64,000 nucleotides of DNA from Synechococcus sp. KORDI-49 (GCF_000737575.1 NZ_CP006270.1:127163-191162), one strand, 5' to 3'. Shown: positions 1 through 8,079, numbered from the stretch's first letter. Numbers and translations: made by a program. Notes: generated from the letters alone by a model not told the origin.

Positions 1-773
1 CGCATCAGGCAGCTCAGCGATGAGGCGGTGGTTTCATATCCGGCAAACAGCAGCAGCAGCAGCTGTTCAACGAGATCCTCATCCGTGAGTGGCAGGCCGG
101 CTTCATCCAGGCCTCCGCTCAGCAGATCCAGGCCTCCCCTCCCGCCATCCGCTTCCTGAAGCACCGTCTGCAGGCGTTTCAGCAACCTGCTGCGTGCCGC
201 CAGAGCCCTGGCGAAAGGACTGCCGGGAGCAGCCAGTGGAACGGAGAACAGCGCTTTCGTCCAGATCTCGAAGTCCGTGAACAGAGCATCGCGGTCGTCT
301 TCGTCGAGACCGAGCACCGTGGTGGCGATCACCGCAAAGGCGAAGCGGCGCATGCGTTCGGCCAGAGGAACGGCCGTTTCCGACTGCAGCAGTTCGTCGG
401 CCAGCCCGTCGACCATCGCCACGATCGATGGGCTGTAGCGCCGCAGGGCGGCGGAGGCGAACAGCTGACCCACCACGCGACGGCGCGCTTTGTGGGCGGC
501 ACCGTTGCGGTTGGCCAGGGAACGGCTCCCAAGCAGCGTCTGGACGCTCTTCGGCCACCAGCCCTGAACGGCGTCGGATTGATCGAACAGATCACGGATC
601 GCCTGCTCTCCCCGGATGAACACCAGTCGCTGACCGATCAGTGTCGTCTCAAAGACATCGCCGTATTCATGGAATCGTCGCGATGCGAAGTCCGGATCCC
701 GGAAGAAGCCAAGCGCTTCAAGGATGCCGGTGACGGCGCCGGTTGTCGGGAGCGGACGAAGGGTTCCGGTCAC
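1..773 (-). CDS. Cytochrome P450, C-terminus beyond the window edge
   Basis: Haem monooxygenase of the P450 superfamily; only about the first 257 residues are present. The reading frame stays open from a GTG at 773 to base 1. It ends in LFAGYETTASS, the I-helix oxygen-activation motif (A/G-G-x-D/E-T). Upstream, the AAHKARRRVVGQLF stretch matches the C-helix region that normally contacts haem. The ExxR and haem-Cys motifs would lie outside the window. GTG is chosen because the only nearby ATG (781) leads straight to a stop in its frame. The upstream gene ends 8 bases before, so both are probably co-transcribed. The substrate cannot be told; a CYP120-like or fatty-acid/terpenoid hydroxylase is possible. 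Confidence 0.88.
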   Translation of the reverse strand, partial: MTGTLRPLPTTGAVTGILEALGFFRDPDFASRRFHEYGDVFETTLIGQRLVFIRGEQAIRDLFDQSDAVQGWWPKSVQTLLGSRSLANRNGAAHKARRRVVGQLFASAALRRYSPSIVAMVDGLADELLQSETAVPLAERMRRFAFAVIATTVLGLDEDDRDALFTDFEIWTKALFSVPLAAPGSPFARALAARSRLLKRLQTVLQEADGGRGGLDLLSGGLDEAGLPLTDEDLVEQLLLLLFAGYETTASSLSCLM

Positions 774-780
774 AGAGCCA

Positions 781-1464
781 TCAGGTTCGGAACAGCTCTT
801 CCACCATGCCTCGGTAGCCTTTGAGGGAGGCACCCGGGCGGCGTTTCCGTCTCACCAGCGTCTGACCGGGGAGCAGATGGTCCGGAGCGAAGGTGACCAG
901 ATCGGGTGGTGAGGCACTCTCCTGTTCCTCAGCCAGTGACCGGGCGATCTCCTCGGCGGTGGTTGGCGTGACATCACGCTCCTCGACCATCGCCACCGCA
1001 GCGGGTTCGGGGTCGCGGATCGGGCTGGGAGCCATCGGACGCGCCGCTGTTCGCCCTGCTGACGGCCAGAGGAACAGCACACTGAAGGCGAGCGCCGCCA
1101 GAGACGTGATGGTGCCGGTCAGTCCAAGCGCCAGACCCTGAAAGTTCCAGAGCAGGCCTGATGCTGCGAGACCCAGGGTGCCGAACGTCGCCAGCAGGGA
1201 TCCGATCAGGGATGCTTCAGGGCGCTTCAGGCGGATCGGTTCAGACAGGGTTGGCTGGGTCTGCGGTTCGATCACCAGCACCGGCTCCGGGGGCAGGGGG
1301 CGCAGCAGCACAAGACTGATGGCGACGAGCACCAGGGAGGCGACGGTGCCGCCCAGTCCGTAGAAACGGCCCAGAAAGTTCCAGACGATGCCGGATCCGG
1401 CGATGCCAAGAACTCCGGCGGCGGAAAGAGCGATGCCCGCAAGCAGGCCGAGACGGGTCTTCAC
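781..1464 (-). CDS. Four-helix membrane protein with internal duplication
   Basis: Predicted integral membrane protein of 227 aa with no recognised family. Two homologous halves are visible. Residues about 5-54 and 86-134 each contain a helix, a G-S/A-G-(I/L)-(V/L)-W-N-F turn, a Gly-rich link (G-L-G/T-G-T) and a second helix. The C-terminal ~90 residues are hydrophilic and charged, ending in a basic RRKRRPGAS segment, probably cytoplasmic. It lies between a 79-aa membrane protein (4-bp gap) and the P450, suggesting a three-gene unit. Function unknown. Confidence 0.7.
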   Translation of the reverse strand: MKTRLGLLAGIALSAAGVLGIAGSGIVWNFLGRFYGLGGTVASLVLVAISLVLLRPLPPEPVLVIEPQTQPTLSEPIRLKRPEASLIGSLLATFGTLGLAASGLLWNFQGLALGLTGTITSLAALAFSVLFLWPSAGRTAARPMAPSPIRDPEPAAVAMVEERDVTPTTAEEIARSLAEEQESASPPDLVTFAPDHLLPGQTLVRRKRRPGASLKGYRGMVEELFRT

Positions 1465-1468
1465 GGGT

Positions 1469-1708
1469 TCAGTTGCTGTTGGATCGGGTAGCGGCGTAGG
1501 CCACGGCGCCTCCGGCGATCACCGTGAGCAACCCGCTGGTCAGCAGGAATCCCACGAGCATGGCGAATCCGAGCACGCTTCCCAGCAGCGACATCTTGAG
1601 GCGAAGCAGTTTCGACTTCATCAGAAGCACGAGCAACAGCACCACCGTGGCCTTGAGACCGGCGATCTTGGCGGCGCTGATCGGGCAGAAGGGATTGGGA
1701 AGCAGCAT
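1469..1708 (-). CDS. Small hypothetical membrane protein
   Basis: A 79-aa protein with two hydrophobic stretches, residues about 20-31 and 40-72, separated by a basic MKSKLLRLK loop. No family recognised. This frame is preferred over the overlapping 1461-1751 frame because that translation is hydrophilic and Arg/Gln-rich in the manner of an out-of-frame read. It ends 4 bases before the start of the duplicated membrane protein and would be the first gene of that minus-strand unit, divergent from the gene at 1797. Confidence 0.5.
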   Translation of the reverse strand: MLLPNPFCPISAAKIAGLKATVVLLLVLLMKSKLLRLKMSLLGSVLGFAMLVGFLLTSGLLTVIAGGAVAYAATRSNSN

Positions 1709-1796
1709 CGATGGATCCCGGAGCGCCGTGAGTCTGGCGAAGGGGGACCATCAGCTGTGACGTTGAAGACGGTCAGCTGCGTCCTGATCTGGAACA

Positions 1797-2120
1797 GTGA
1801 GAGTGATCACCAGTAACGAAGCCGTGACCAGCTACCTGAACAGTGTTCGTGTGATCGTGAAGCAGGGCTGCGAAGAGCAGTACCTCGACAAGGTGCGTGC
1901 GTGGGTGCGTCCCGAGGGGATGACCTCAAACCACATGGCACGGATCGGAGAACGGCGGTATTGCTTCGTCGGCCTCTGGGACAGCGAGGACGCTCTGATG
2001 GCCGGTCGTTCCAACATGATTGAACATCTGAACAGCGTCCGGGATTTCCTCGAGGAGATTTCCCCGGAGCTGGGGGTGACAGACCCGGTCTCAGGTCCTG
2101 TCGTGATCAGCATGGGCTGA
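1797..2120 (+). CDS. Small dimeric alpha-beta barrel-like protein
   Basis: A 107-aa protein starting at GTG. The pattern (SVRVIVKQGCEEQYLDKV, then RYCFVGLWDSEDAL and a C-terminal helix before a final strand) resembles small ferredoxin-fold/ABM-like proteins, but no catalytic residues identify a reaction. It stands divergent from the minus-strand membrane genes and converges on the small secreted protein at 2124-2366. The GTG start could be replaced by the GTG two codons downstream. Real by composition; function unknown. Confidence 0.65.
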   Translation: MRVITSNEAVTSYLNSVRVIVKQGCEEQYLDKVRAWVRPEGMTSNHMARIGERRYCFVGLWDSEDALMAGRSNMIEHLNSVRDFLEEISPELGVTDPVSGPVVISMG

Positions 2121-2123
2121 GTC

Positions 2124-2366
2124 TCAGCTCTGCAGACCCGCCACGGTGTGCTTCAGGTCAGCGATGTCCAGCAGACCGTTGACATCGAACCAGGGTGCCG
2201 TGGCCCAGTCGAATCCCTCCCCGAAGGTGCTGTCCGGAGCTGTCACATACCAGTGGCAATCGACGTCCGGTACGTCAACGGCGCACTGGGACCAGTCGTC
2301 CTGCCACTGAGGCACCTGAACCCAGAGGAGGGCGACGGCGACGATCGAGAGCAGGCTGCGAATCAT
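2124..2366 (-). CDS. Small secreted hypothetical protein
   Basis: An 80-aa protein with a plausible signal peptide: MIRS, a hydrophobic core LLSIVAVALLWVQV, then a polar mature part of about 60 residues. The mature part is rich in Asp and Trp and contains two Cys (SQCAVDVPDVDCHW) that could form a disulphide in the periplasm. No family recognised. It converges on the preceding plus-strand gene with only 3 bases between stops. Confidence 0.6.
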   Translation of the reverse strand: MIRSLLSIVAVALLWVQVPQWQDDWSQCAVDVPDVDCHWYVTAPDSTFGEGFDWATAPWFDVNGLLDIADLKHTVAGLQS

Positions 2367-2462
2367 GGGTCCCAGTCGTGTGCGCAGAACCTACCAGTGT
2401 TCTGCGCATCTCCGCGAGGCGGGATGGCGGTGGTAGGAGCGGGTGTCCTTTTCCAAGAACCG

Positions 2463-2738
2463 ATGACCTTCTTGATGCATTGGCAATTCAAGACCGGCTA
2501 CCACGAGCAGGCAGCCCGTCGTTTCATGAGCACCGGCGCTCCGATGCCGGAAGGGTGCAGCTCCTGGACGCGCTACCACGCCCCCGGATCCGTCGAGGGC
2601 TGGATCATCGTTGAAACGGATGATGCCGGCGTCTGTTACGAGCACGCCGCCGAGTGGGCTGAATTCCTGAACTGGACGGTCACTCCGGTTTTCCCTGATG
2701 AGCAGGCCGGAGCACTGATCTCGAAGGTCTACAGCTGA
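2463..2738 (+). CDS. DUF3303 family protein
   Basis: A 91-aa protein that begins MTFLMHWQFKTGYHEQAARRF and contains the GWIIVETDD strand and an AEW..FLNWTVTPV end, the usual appearance of DUF3303, a ferredoxin-like-fold family of unknown function common in cyanobacteria. The open frame extends upstream to 2148, but similarity begins at this ATG and upstream codons overlap the opposite-strand secreted protein, so 2463 is chosen. Length is full for the family. Confidence 0.85.
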   Translation: MTFLMHWQFKTGYHEQAARRFMSTGAPMPEGCSSWTRYHAPGSVEGWIIVETDDAGVCYEHAAEWAEFLNWTVTPVFPDEQAGALISKVYS

Positions 2739-2778
2739 ACGGCTGATTCAGCGTTGACGCTGAGCTCTCCTGCAGGGC

Positions 2779-2955
2779 TCAGCGCCGGCGGTTGCGGGAG
2801 CGCTGCTTCAGCTTGCGCTTGTACTTCTCAACCGGAGTCTCGTGGTGCCGGATGCGGCGCAGATCGGAGAAGATTCCAGCCTTAGCGACCGACCGCTTGA
2901 AGCGGCGCAATGCGGATTCGATGCCTTCGTTCTCGCCGACAGTGACCTGACTCAT
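2779..2955 (-). CDS. rpsU: 30S ribosomal protein S21
   Basis: A 58-aa basic protein matching bS21: [20 protein letters not shown] at the start, then the R-R-x-x-x-H-E-T-P-x-x-K-Y-K-R-K signature and a very basic RSRNRRR tail. It binds late to the 30S subunit near the 3' end of 16S rRNA and helps translation initiation. The ATG at 2955 is chosen over one at 2979 because a strong GGAG stands 5 bases before it and S21 proteins start here. Transcribed divergently from the gene at 3009. Confidence 0.97.
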
Positions 2956-3008
2956 CCGTTCTCCGAGGAAGAGGAGCAAAAAACCACTTTACCAGCAGCA
3001 CCATTGCC

Positions 3009-3254
3009 ATGTCTCTGAGGCTGACCGAGCATCCGGGCAACGCTTCTTCGATGGTCATGGCCAAACTCGGTCAGGTGTCCCTGAAACGGATTCATCAGTT
3101 CGGTACCGAGGGTGATCCCGCACTGATCCGTTGGCACAAGACCGCACTCAACGCCCTGATGCGCCGGTTTCAGCTGGGCACATATCCACTGTTATGGATC
3201 TCTTTCGCGAAGGGGGTGGCGGTGACCCTCGCTGTTCAGCGTCTTCTGGGTTGA
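3009..3254 (+). CDS. Conserved-looking hypothetical protein, 81 aa
   Basis: A basic 81-aa protein with an amphipathic middle (ALIRWHKTALNALMRRFQLG) and one hydrophobic C-terminal stretch (YPLLWISFAKGVAVTLAV) that may be membrane-associated. No family recognised. It sits divergently from rpsU, with about 50 bases between the starts that must hold both promoters. Confidence 0.55.
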   Translation: MSLRLTEHPGNASSMVMAKLGQVSLKRIHQFGTEGDPALIRWHKTALNALMRRFQLGTYPLLWISFAKGVAVTLAVQRLLG

Positions 3255-3327
3255 GGCCAGGCCTCCGATCATCAAGAATTCCGTCGTTCGGTTCCCATCC
3301 CTCAGCGCAGACGAAGATGCTGCAGCG

Positions 3328-3450
3328 ATGGGATTGACTCACTGCCCCCTCTGCATCGGTCTGGCGCTGCTCTGTGCCGTCCGGTTCACGGCTCACGGCC
3401 TGATGGCTTTTCAGTTCAGCAGCCTGCGATCCAGCCCCGCGCTCGACTGA
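3328..3450 (+). CDS. Possible 40-aa small membrane protein
   Basis: An ATG-initiated frame of 40 residues with a hydrophobic core (CPLCIGLALLCAVRF) and a polar tail. It starts with a CPLC pair that could bind metal or form a disulphide. The ribosome-binding site is weak. The segment between 3254 and 3551 holds no better candidate. Low confidence because of its size. Confidence 0.35.
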   Translation: MGLTHCPLCIGLALLCAVRFTAHGLMAFQFSSLRSSPALD

Positions 3451-3550
3451 AGCTGGGTTGGGTATTTGCACTCATGCCGCCGAAACGGTCACGACGGCCA
3501 CGGAATGTGAACTAATATTAATTACTGTCAGGGCATTCAATGCCGACGTG

Positions 3551-3649
3551 ATGGAACTGCTGATTGCAGCCGCTGTGTTCATTCCTTTCTCAGCATTGGT
3601 AATGAATGCATTTGCCGGTGATTCCGAAGACGATTACGACTTTCTGTGA
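3551..3649 (+). CDS. Tiny single-helix protein, first of a coupled pair
   Basis: A 32-residue protein: a hydrophobic helix (LLIAAAVFIPFSALVMNAF) followed by a strongly acidic tail (GDSEDDYDFL). It is preceded by an unusually AT-rich stretch with TAATAT at 3513-3518, a plausible -10 box in an otherwise GC-rich region. Its stop codon overlaps the ATG of the next micro-gene (TGATG), typical of translational coupling. A longer upstream frame begins at 3458, but its extra residues look non-coding. Probably a membrane micropeptide or small subunit. Confidence 0.5.
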   Translation: MELLIAAAVFIPFSALVMNAFAGDSEDDYDFL

Positions 3650-3744
3650 TGGAAACCAAACTTCTCGCTCTGCTCACGTTCGGTGCTTCCGTGATGACCC
3701 TCTGGGCCTGGATGACGGCGAATGTCGGTCGATCCGAGCGTTGA
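3649..3744 (+). CDS. Tiny single-helix protein, second of a coupled pair
   Basis: A 31-residue protein beginning METKLLALLTFGASVM with one predicted helix to about residue 24 (ending WAWMTANVG) and a short charged tail (RSER). The start ATG shares two bases with the stop of the 32-aa gene upstream. The pair resembles small photosynthetic or respiratory subunits only in architecture; no specific family can be named. Confidence 0.5.
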   Translation: METKLLALLTFGASVMTLWAWMTANVGRSER

Positions 3745-3772
3745 TCACAGGCTTTCATCACAAGCGCCTGTT

Positions 3773-4240
3773 TCATTCCGCTGACGGAATCTGACCTGCG
3801 CATGCCATGCATCCCCCGTTGATTCTGTAGGGAGCAAGATGTCCTCGGAGACAACGGGTTCCGCGGAAGAATTTCACCGCTCCCAGTTCACGGGCGTGAG
3901 CATCTGTCAGCGGCAGTTTGAGCCAGGCGTCTGGAATGCTTCCCTTCAGATCCAGACGGTTCTGCTGTGCTGCACGGCGTCGTTCCAGTTCTTCTCGATC
4001 ATTCTTGGCGCAGACTCCTTCCACCTGCCTCTCGCGGGAACAGTTCTCGCAGGCTGTGACGGTGGCTTTGCGGCGAGTTGTGTTGTGGGACAACTTGTCG
4101 CTCGGTACCTCCCGTTCACAGCCGCAGCTGCAGCGACACCACCAGTAGGCGTTTCCCCCGCGGGAACGGCGTTCGGATGGCCGGACGACCGTGAGCTGTC
4201 CGTAGACCTCACCGATGCGATTGCGTGGGCGCGATGGCAT
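3773..4240 (-). CDS. Zinc-ribbon hypothetical protein
   Basis: A 155-aa protein with two Cys clusters. Near the N-terminus, G-Q-L-T-V-V is followed by W-W-C-R-C-S-C-G-C and then C-E-N-C, the arrangement seen in phage- and cyanobacteria-associated zinc-ribbon proteins. Near the C-terminus, C-L-R-G-H is followed by C-M-A-C. Such proteins usually bind nucleic acid, but that is inference. The ATG at 4240 is preferred to 4315 because the first 25 residues of the longer frame show no conserved character. Convergent with the 31-aa gene at 3649-3744. Confidence 0.7.
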   Translation of the reverse strand: MPSRPRNRIGEVYGQLTVVRPSERRSRGGNAYWWCRCSCGCEREVPSDKLSHNTTRRKATVTACENCSRERQVEGVCAKNDREELERRRAAQQNRLDLKGSIPDAWLKLPLTDAHARELGAVKFFRGTRCLRGHLAPYRINGGCMACAGQIPSAE

Positions 4241-4347
4241 ATGGCATGAACCCGATGGATTCAAGGAACCACCCAGATCATGCCGAATCCCTGTCGTCTC
4301 GCTTACAGGAACCATGCGTTTGACTCACCGTGAATCGCCGATCCCCG

Positions 4348-4692
4348 ATGGCCTCGACCTTCTTTCATGTGCAGCACGAATTTCGTGCCGGTAAAGCTCA
4401 GCAGTGGTGGGACACCGCCCAGAAAGCCCAGGCTCCCGGTGGTGGCTGGGATGAGGCTGTGACGACCAACCTTGAGGCCGGCTTCTACAACCACAGCTTC
4501 AATCCGATCGCCCCGGAGGGTCCCTGTTTCTGCATCTGGGAAGTTCGCGAGGGGATCACCCCAGAACAGTTCCAGGCGTTCATCGATGGCCCCAACGGTC
4601 CAGACTTCGGCCTCGGCGCGATGATGAACATCTGCCGTGAAATCAATCTCGAGCTCGCCGGCGACACGCCCTACCCGCGTAAGTTCGCCTGA
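4348..4692 (+). CDS. Conserved cyanobacterial hypothetical protein
   Basis: A 114-aa soluble protein (MASTFFHVQHEFRAGKAQQW at its start) with a W-W-D-T-A-Q segment, Gly/Pro-rich middle and C-terminal NTPYPRKF-like end (here DTPYPRKFA). The content suggests a small alpha/beta-barrel fold like DUF3764-type proteins, though I cannot assign it. A GTG at 4330 would add six residues (MNRRSP); the ATG is chosen because the protein-like sequence begins there. Its stop abuts the DUF2130 gene on the other strand. Confidence 0.7.
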   Translation: MASTFFHVQHEFRAGKAQQWWDTAQKAQAPGGGWDEAVTTNLEAGFYNHSFNPIAPEGPCFCIWEVREGITPEQFQAFIDGPNGPDFGLGAMMNICREINLELAGDTPYPRKFA

Positions 4693-6096
4693 TCAACCGT
4701 CTTCCGTTGATCCGCGGAGCTCGGCGAATTTGGCTGCCATGGTCGGGTTGCGACGGGTCAGCTTCTTGATCGATACATCCTGCGCTTTGTCATTGGCAAG
4801 GCGCAGATTGTTGTCGGCACCGATCAGCGCGTCCTTGGTTTTCTGCAGGTGGAGAATTGATTTGTCGATCTCGTCGATTGCGGTCTGGAACCGTCGGCGT
4901 GCCAGATCCGTGTTGCGGGAGAAGTTGTTCCGGAACGAGTCCAGTTCATTTTCGAAGTTGGTGATGTCGATGTTCTGCGCTTTCACCAGTGCCAGCTCGG
5001 CCTTCACCTCCAGAGACTTCATGGCAGCATTGCGCAGCAGGGTGATGAACGGGATGAAGAACTGGGGCCGGATCACATACGTCTTGCCGTACCGGTGTGA
5101 GACATCGACGATGCCGGAGTTGTACAACTCACTCTCCGGCTCCAGCAGTGAGACCAGCACGGCGTACTCGCAGTTCTTCTCGGTGCGGTCCTTGTCGAGT
5201 TCCTTGAGGAAGTCTTCATTCTTCTTCTTGGTGGCTGTTGTATCGGCTTCGTTCTTCATCTCGAACATGATCGAGATGATCTCATTGTTGGCCTCATCCT
5301 GATCTCGGAAGATGTAATCCCCCTTGCTGCCGCTGCGGGCGTCGTTGTCTTTCTCGAAATATGCCCTGGGGAAGGCGGCAGCGCGGATGCGATTGAATTC
5401 CGTTTCGCAATGCTGCTCGAGGGTTTCGCCGACCATCTTGGTGGACAGCCGCGCTTTCATATCCCGCAGGCGTTCAATCGCCTGATCGCGATCCTTGATC
5501 TGCCGTTCGTAACTGTCCTTGAGAGATTGTTCTTCCAGCTGATGTTTCAGCTGGGTCTGGTCGAGAACGTTCCGCAGGGCATCGCGCTCCTTCTCAACGC
5601 CGCTCACCGCTTCGTTGATCGCCAGCTTCCGTGCGACCCCACTGGAATCAAGCTGTGCCCTGAGGTCTCGCAGCTCACCCTCTTTCTGGAGTGTGATCGC
5701 CTGAAGGTCCTTGGCAAACTTCGTCTCCGCCAGTCGTGCTGCGGTGGCATGACTGTCCTTGAGTTGCTGCAGTTCCCCTGCAATCATGTCGCGCTGCCTC
5801 TCCGATGTGGTGACGGCTTCTGCAATCGCCAGTTGTTGAGCGAGATCTCTGGCATCCAGGGACGCTTTCAGATTCTGGATTTCTGCATCCTTTGATGCGG
5901 CGATCTTCTGCATCTCCGTGGTTACTTTCTGGGCTGTGATTTCCACAGCAGCCTGTTTCTCCCTCTCCGCCAGCGTGAGTCGTTCCTGCAGCTGTTGTTC
6001 GAAATCCCGATCTCTAACCTGTTTGAGGATGTCGGCATACCCTGCCTCGTCGATCTTGAATGCCGTTCGGCAATGGGGGCAGATGATTTCATTCAT
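4693..6096 (-). CDS. DUF2130 domain protein with N-terminal Zn finger and coiled coil
   Basis: A 467-aa protein in three parts. A short N-terminal CPHCRTAF motif may bind zinc. A long coiled coil (about residues 25-225) is rich in Glu, Gln, Lys and Leu. The C-terminal DUF2130 domain (about 225-420) contains G-E-x-L-E-Q-H-C-E-x-E-F-N, a G-S-K-G-D-Y-I-F-R strand, [23 protein letters not shown], and an R-P-Q-F-F-I-P strand. The E-H / D-Y / E-M-K pattern recalls a restriction-like nuclease fold, an inference from residue pattern only. It stands alone, with opposite-strand genes on both sides. Function unproven for the family. Confidence 0.88.
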   Translation of the reverse strand: MNEIICPHCRTAFKIDEAGYADILKQVRDRDFEQQLQERLTLAEREKQAAVEITAQKVTTEMQKIAASKDAEIQNLKASLDARDLAQQLAIAEAVTTSERQRDMIAGELQQLKDSHATAARLAETKFAKDLQAITLQKEGELRDLRAQLDSSGVARKLAINEAVSGVEKERDALRNVLDQTQLKHQLEEQSLKDSYERQIKDRDQAIERLRDMKARLSTKMVGETLEQHCETEFNRIRAAAFPRAYFEKDNDARSGSKGDYIFRDQDEANNEIISIMFEMKNEADTTATKKKNEDFLKELDKDRTEKNCEYAVLVSLLEPESELYNSGIVDVSHRYGKTYVIRPQFFIPFITLLRNAAMKSLEVKAELALVKAQNIDITNFENELDSFRNNFSRNTDLARRRFQTAIDEIDKSILHLQKTKDALIGADNNLRLANDKAQDVSIKKLTRRNPTMAAKFAELRGSTEDG

Positions 6097-6216
6097 TTGT
6101 GTATTTTCCTGTAATCAGGTTTCTGTCTGTGAAGGCATTTTATCGAGACTTTGCTAGCTGTTCATCAATCGCCCTTTCCTGCCATGTGTGTGCTCACCTC
6201 CTCCTGGTCCGCACTG

Positions 6217-6348
6217 ATGGCCGATCCCAGAGCGCTTATGGAAACGCTGATCATCGTTGGCTTCGTGGCTTTCGCGACGGTGGGCTTTCTGGCTGGCCTC
6301 CGGGAGATGGCCAGCGATCTGCGTCGTTTCCGGCGGGCCAAGGTCTGA
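6217..6348 (+). CDS. Small single-helix membrane protein
   Basis: A 43-aa protein with one transmembrane helix (about residues 10-27, LIIVGFVAFATVGFLAGL) and a basic C-terminal tail (SDLRRFRRAKV). The open frame reaches back to 6151, but those codons give a Cys/Ser-rich sequence without helix character, so the ATG at 6217 is preferred. No family recognised. It converges on the DUF1499 gene. Confidence 0.55.
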   Translation: MADPRALMETLIIVGFVAFATVGFLAGLREMASDLRRFRRAKV

Positions 6349-6362
6349 GTCCGCAGGGGTGA

Positions 6363-6764
6363 TCAACCCTCGAGCGCAGCGTCCAGCTCCATCAGCCGGC
6401 GGGCGTTGACGCCCAGGTCGGAATCCCCGAGTCGTGAGATCGAACGGGCCTGCACTTCCTGCCCCTCCTTGAGGCGCAGGAGTTCCAGATCGTCGACGAA
6501 ACCGAACAGAGCGCTGCTCACCTGAGCATGCAGATAGCCGTCATCCCTCTCCACCACGACGCTGCGGGGCAGGTCTGCGGCAGCCTCCGCCAGTGTCTCG
6601 AAACCGGCCTGGGGGTCCGCTGGGTTCCATGAACGGCTGGCGCAGTGGGCGGGACTGGGGCATGGGCTGAGCTGGCCGTTGTGGACACCCAGATCTCCGG
6701 GCACCGGACCCACGAGATGGAACAGCATCAGGAGCGGCAGAAACAGGCCTGCGATCAGCTGCAT
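6363..6764 (-). CDS. DUF1499 family protein
   Basis: A 133-aa protein with an N-terminal hydrophobic signal or anchor (LIAGLFLPLLMLFHLVG). It then shows typical DUF1499 features: L-S-P-C-P-S-P-A-H-C-A-S at residues about 32-43, a V-V-V-E-R-D-D-G-Y-L-H-A-Q-V strand, F-V-D-D-L-E and the closing S-R-L-G-D-S-D-L-G-V-N-A-R-R. Function is unknown; it is likely exported or membrane-anchored. Length is normal for the family. Confidence 0.88.
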   Translation of the reverse strand: MQLIAGLFLPLLMLFHLVGPVPGDLGVHNGQLSPCPSPAHCASRSWNPADPQAGFETLAEAAADLPRSVVVERDDGYLHAQVSSALFGFVDDLELLRLKEGQEVQARSISRLGDSDLGVNARRLMELDAALEG

Positions 6765-6803
6765 GGACTCATTCCGCTGTCAGGGCGTCCATCATGGGGC
6801 TGA

Positions 6804-6986
6804 ATGAGGTGGTTGATCTTGAGCCCTGCCTGGATCCTGGTGGCCTGGACTGTTGTGGCGACAGCCTCGTTCTGGAAGTTCTGGCGCATCACAGGTGCTT
6901 ACCGCCGCAAGCTGGGTGCGGCGGCTCCGCCATCGGTTTCCGACCGGGAACGGTTGGAGCGCAGCTGGCGCAGGAGCGAGCCCTGA
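6804..6986 (+). CDS. Small membrane-anchored hypothetical protein
   Basis: A 60-aa protein with one N-terminal Trp-rich helix (WLILSPAWILVAWTVVATASFW) followed by a basic hydrophilic tail. It is the membrane-like frame of two overlapping candidates; the other (6794-7045) reads as an out-of-frame translation. Divergent from the DUF1499 gene by about 40 bases. No family recognised. Confidence 0.45.
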   Translation: MRWLILSPAWILVAWTVVATASFWKFWRITGAYRRKLGAAAPPSVSDRERLERSWRRSEP

Positions 6987-7145
6987 CCCCGATCGGAATA
7001 TTCTGTGAGTTCGAAACGAGCTTGGAATGTGCGCTTCTAAAATGAACTGCTGAAATTTCAATTCTTGCGTTCGACAGAGAATCAGCGGGCTCCATTCCCA
7101 TCGCGTGCATCGTGTAGGAGTCCCGACATTTCTTCGACGATTCCG

Positions 7146-7388
7146 ATGAAACCCCTCATCGTTGTCGCTGCATTTCACGCCCCGTTTGTTCTGATGGGGG
7201 CGCCTGCCCGCTCTGCTCCTCTCACTCCGCAGCAGGTCGCCATGTATCGCCAGTGCCGATCGGTGAACACGCAACGGCCGGAGGAGTTCGCTCACCGATT
7301 GTGTGGCTGCGCCGTGCAGGCCTATGAAGCCGGACTTCCCGCTGCAGCGGCGATGGAGCAGTGCTCCGCGTTTGCATCGGGCAACTGA
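7146..7388 (+). CDS. Small secreted Cys-rich hypothetical protein
   Basis: An 80-aa precursor: MKPLIVVAAFHAPFVLMGAP is a signal peptide with a likely cleavage after PARSA. The mature part carries four Cys (RQCRS, RLCGCAV, EQCSA) and an Ala-rich helix. The ATG at 7146 is chosen over the frame start at 7065 because it begins the signal peptide. Likely periplasmic; function unknown. Confidence 0.55.
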   Translation: MKPLIVVAAFHAPFVLMGAPARSAPLTPQQVAMYRQCRSVNTQRPEEFAHRLCGCAVQAYEAGLPAAAAMEQCSAFASGN

Positions 7389-7438
7389 TGGCCGCCATGG
7401 TTGACAGCTCCACACAATGAAATTGTTGACCTTGGAGC

Positions 7439-7627
7439 ATGTCAATGCTCATCACATTTCAACGATCACAGTCATCATGTGGGCGCCGCGAGTGTCAGGC
7501 TTGCTCCGGTCATGGTTATCTCCGAACCGGGCGGAATGAGTTCTGTCATTGCCACCACTGCAATGGCTCCGGGCTTGTGGAGGCGAAACGGCTGACACCC
7601 CCTGTCGGCACGGATCCCAGCCTCTGA
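7439..7627 (+). CDS. Small DnaJ-type zinc-finger protein
   Basis: A 62-aa protein with two CxxCxGxG-like repeats: C-Q-A-C-S-G-H-G-Y near residue 19 and C-H-H-C-N-G-S-G-L near residue 38. These are the metal-binding repeats of DnaJ central domains and related thiol-chaperone small proteins. The four Cys would bind one zinc. No J domain is present. An ATG two codons downstream (7445) is an equal alternative start. Confidence 0.7.
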   Translation: MSMLITFQRSQSSCGRRECQACSGHGYLRTGRNEFCHCHHCNGSGLVEAKRLTPPVGTDPSL

Positions 7628-7649
7628 CATCAAGGGGTGATGTGCCTGA

Positions 7650-8078
7650 ATGGAACGGTGGGAGCTTTCATCGATGCCAGAGCATCGGTTCCGGGGTGTT
7701 GATCTGAATTCCGAGGGACACGTCCGTCTCTGCGAGGCACTCGCCGCTGCTGACGTTCTGTTCTGCTTCGAGGTACGAACCTGCATTCCCGGTGGCGATC
7801 CCACCATCTGTCGTCGGCTGGATCTGCTGGTGATCGGCCCGCATTCGCTGCTGAATGTGGAGGTGGATGGAGCCCGTCACAACCGCACCAAGAAACGGGA
7901 GTGCGATTACGAGCGTGATCGTCTGCTCAGTCGGCACATGCGCACGCTCCGGTTCACCCATGAAGCGGTTCTTGCGTCTCCGGAGCAAGTGGTGGACTGC
8001 ATCCAGCGGGAACTGGAGCAGGATGCCCGATCGCTGACTCTGCAGCTCAGCAGACTCAAGGACACACAAGGCGGCTGA
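7650..8078 (+). CDS. DUF559/Vsr-like restriction-endonuclease-fold protein
   Basis: A 142-aa protein with the core of a PD-(D/E)xK-like fold in the style of DUF559 and very-short-patch-repair endonucleases. It has R-R-L-D-L-L-V-I-G (catalytic Asp), a L-L-N-V-E-V-D-G-A-R-H strand (Glu then His), then R-D-R-L-L-S-R-H-M-R-T-L-R-F-T and V-L-A-S-P-E-Q-V-V. The Lys of ExK is replaced by Asp-Gly, as is frequent in DUF559 proteins. The true start may be the ATG at 7674. DNA cleavage is inferred from fold only. It converges on the GH57 gene with 1 base between stops. Confidence 0.72.
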   Translation: MERWELSSMPEHRFRGVDLNSEGHVRLCEALAAADVLFCFEVRTCIPGGDPTICRRLDLLVIGPHSLLNVEVDGARHNRTKKRECDYERDRLLSRHMRTLRFTHEAVLASPEQVVDCIQRELEQDARSLTLQLSRLKDTQGG

Positions 8079-8079
8079 G

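Noticed and set aside
3148-3471. Minus-strand 107-aa frame near 3.3 kb
   Set aside because: Composition fits a shadow frame, and a better small plus-strand frame (3328-3450) covers part of it.
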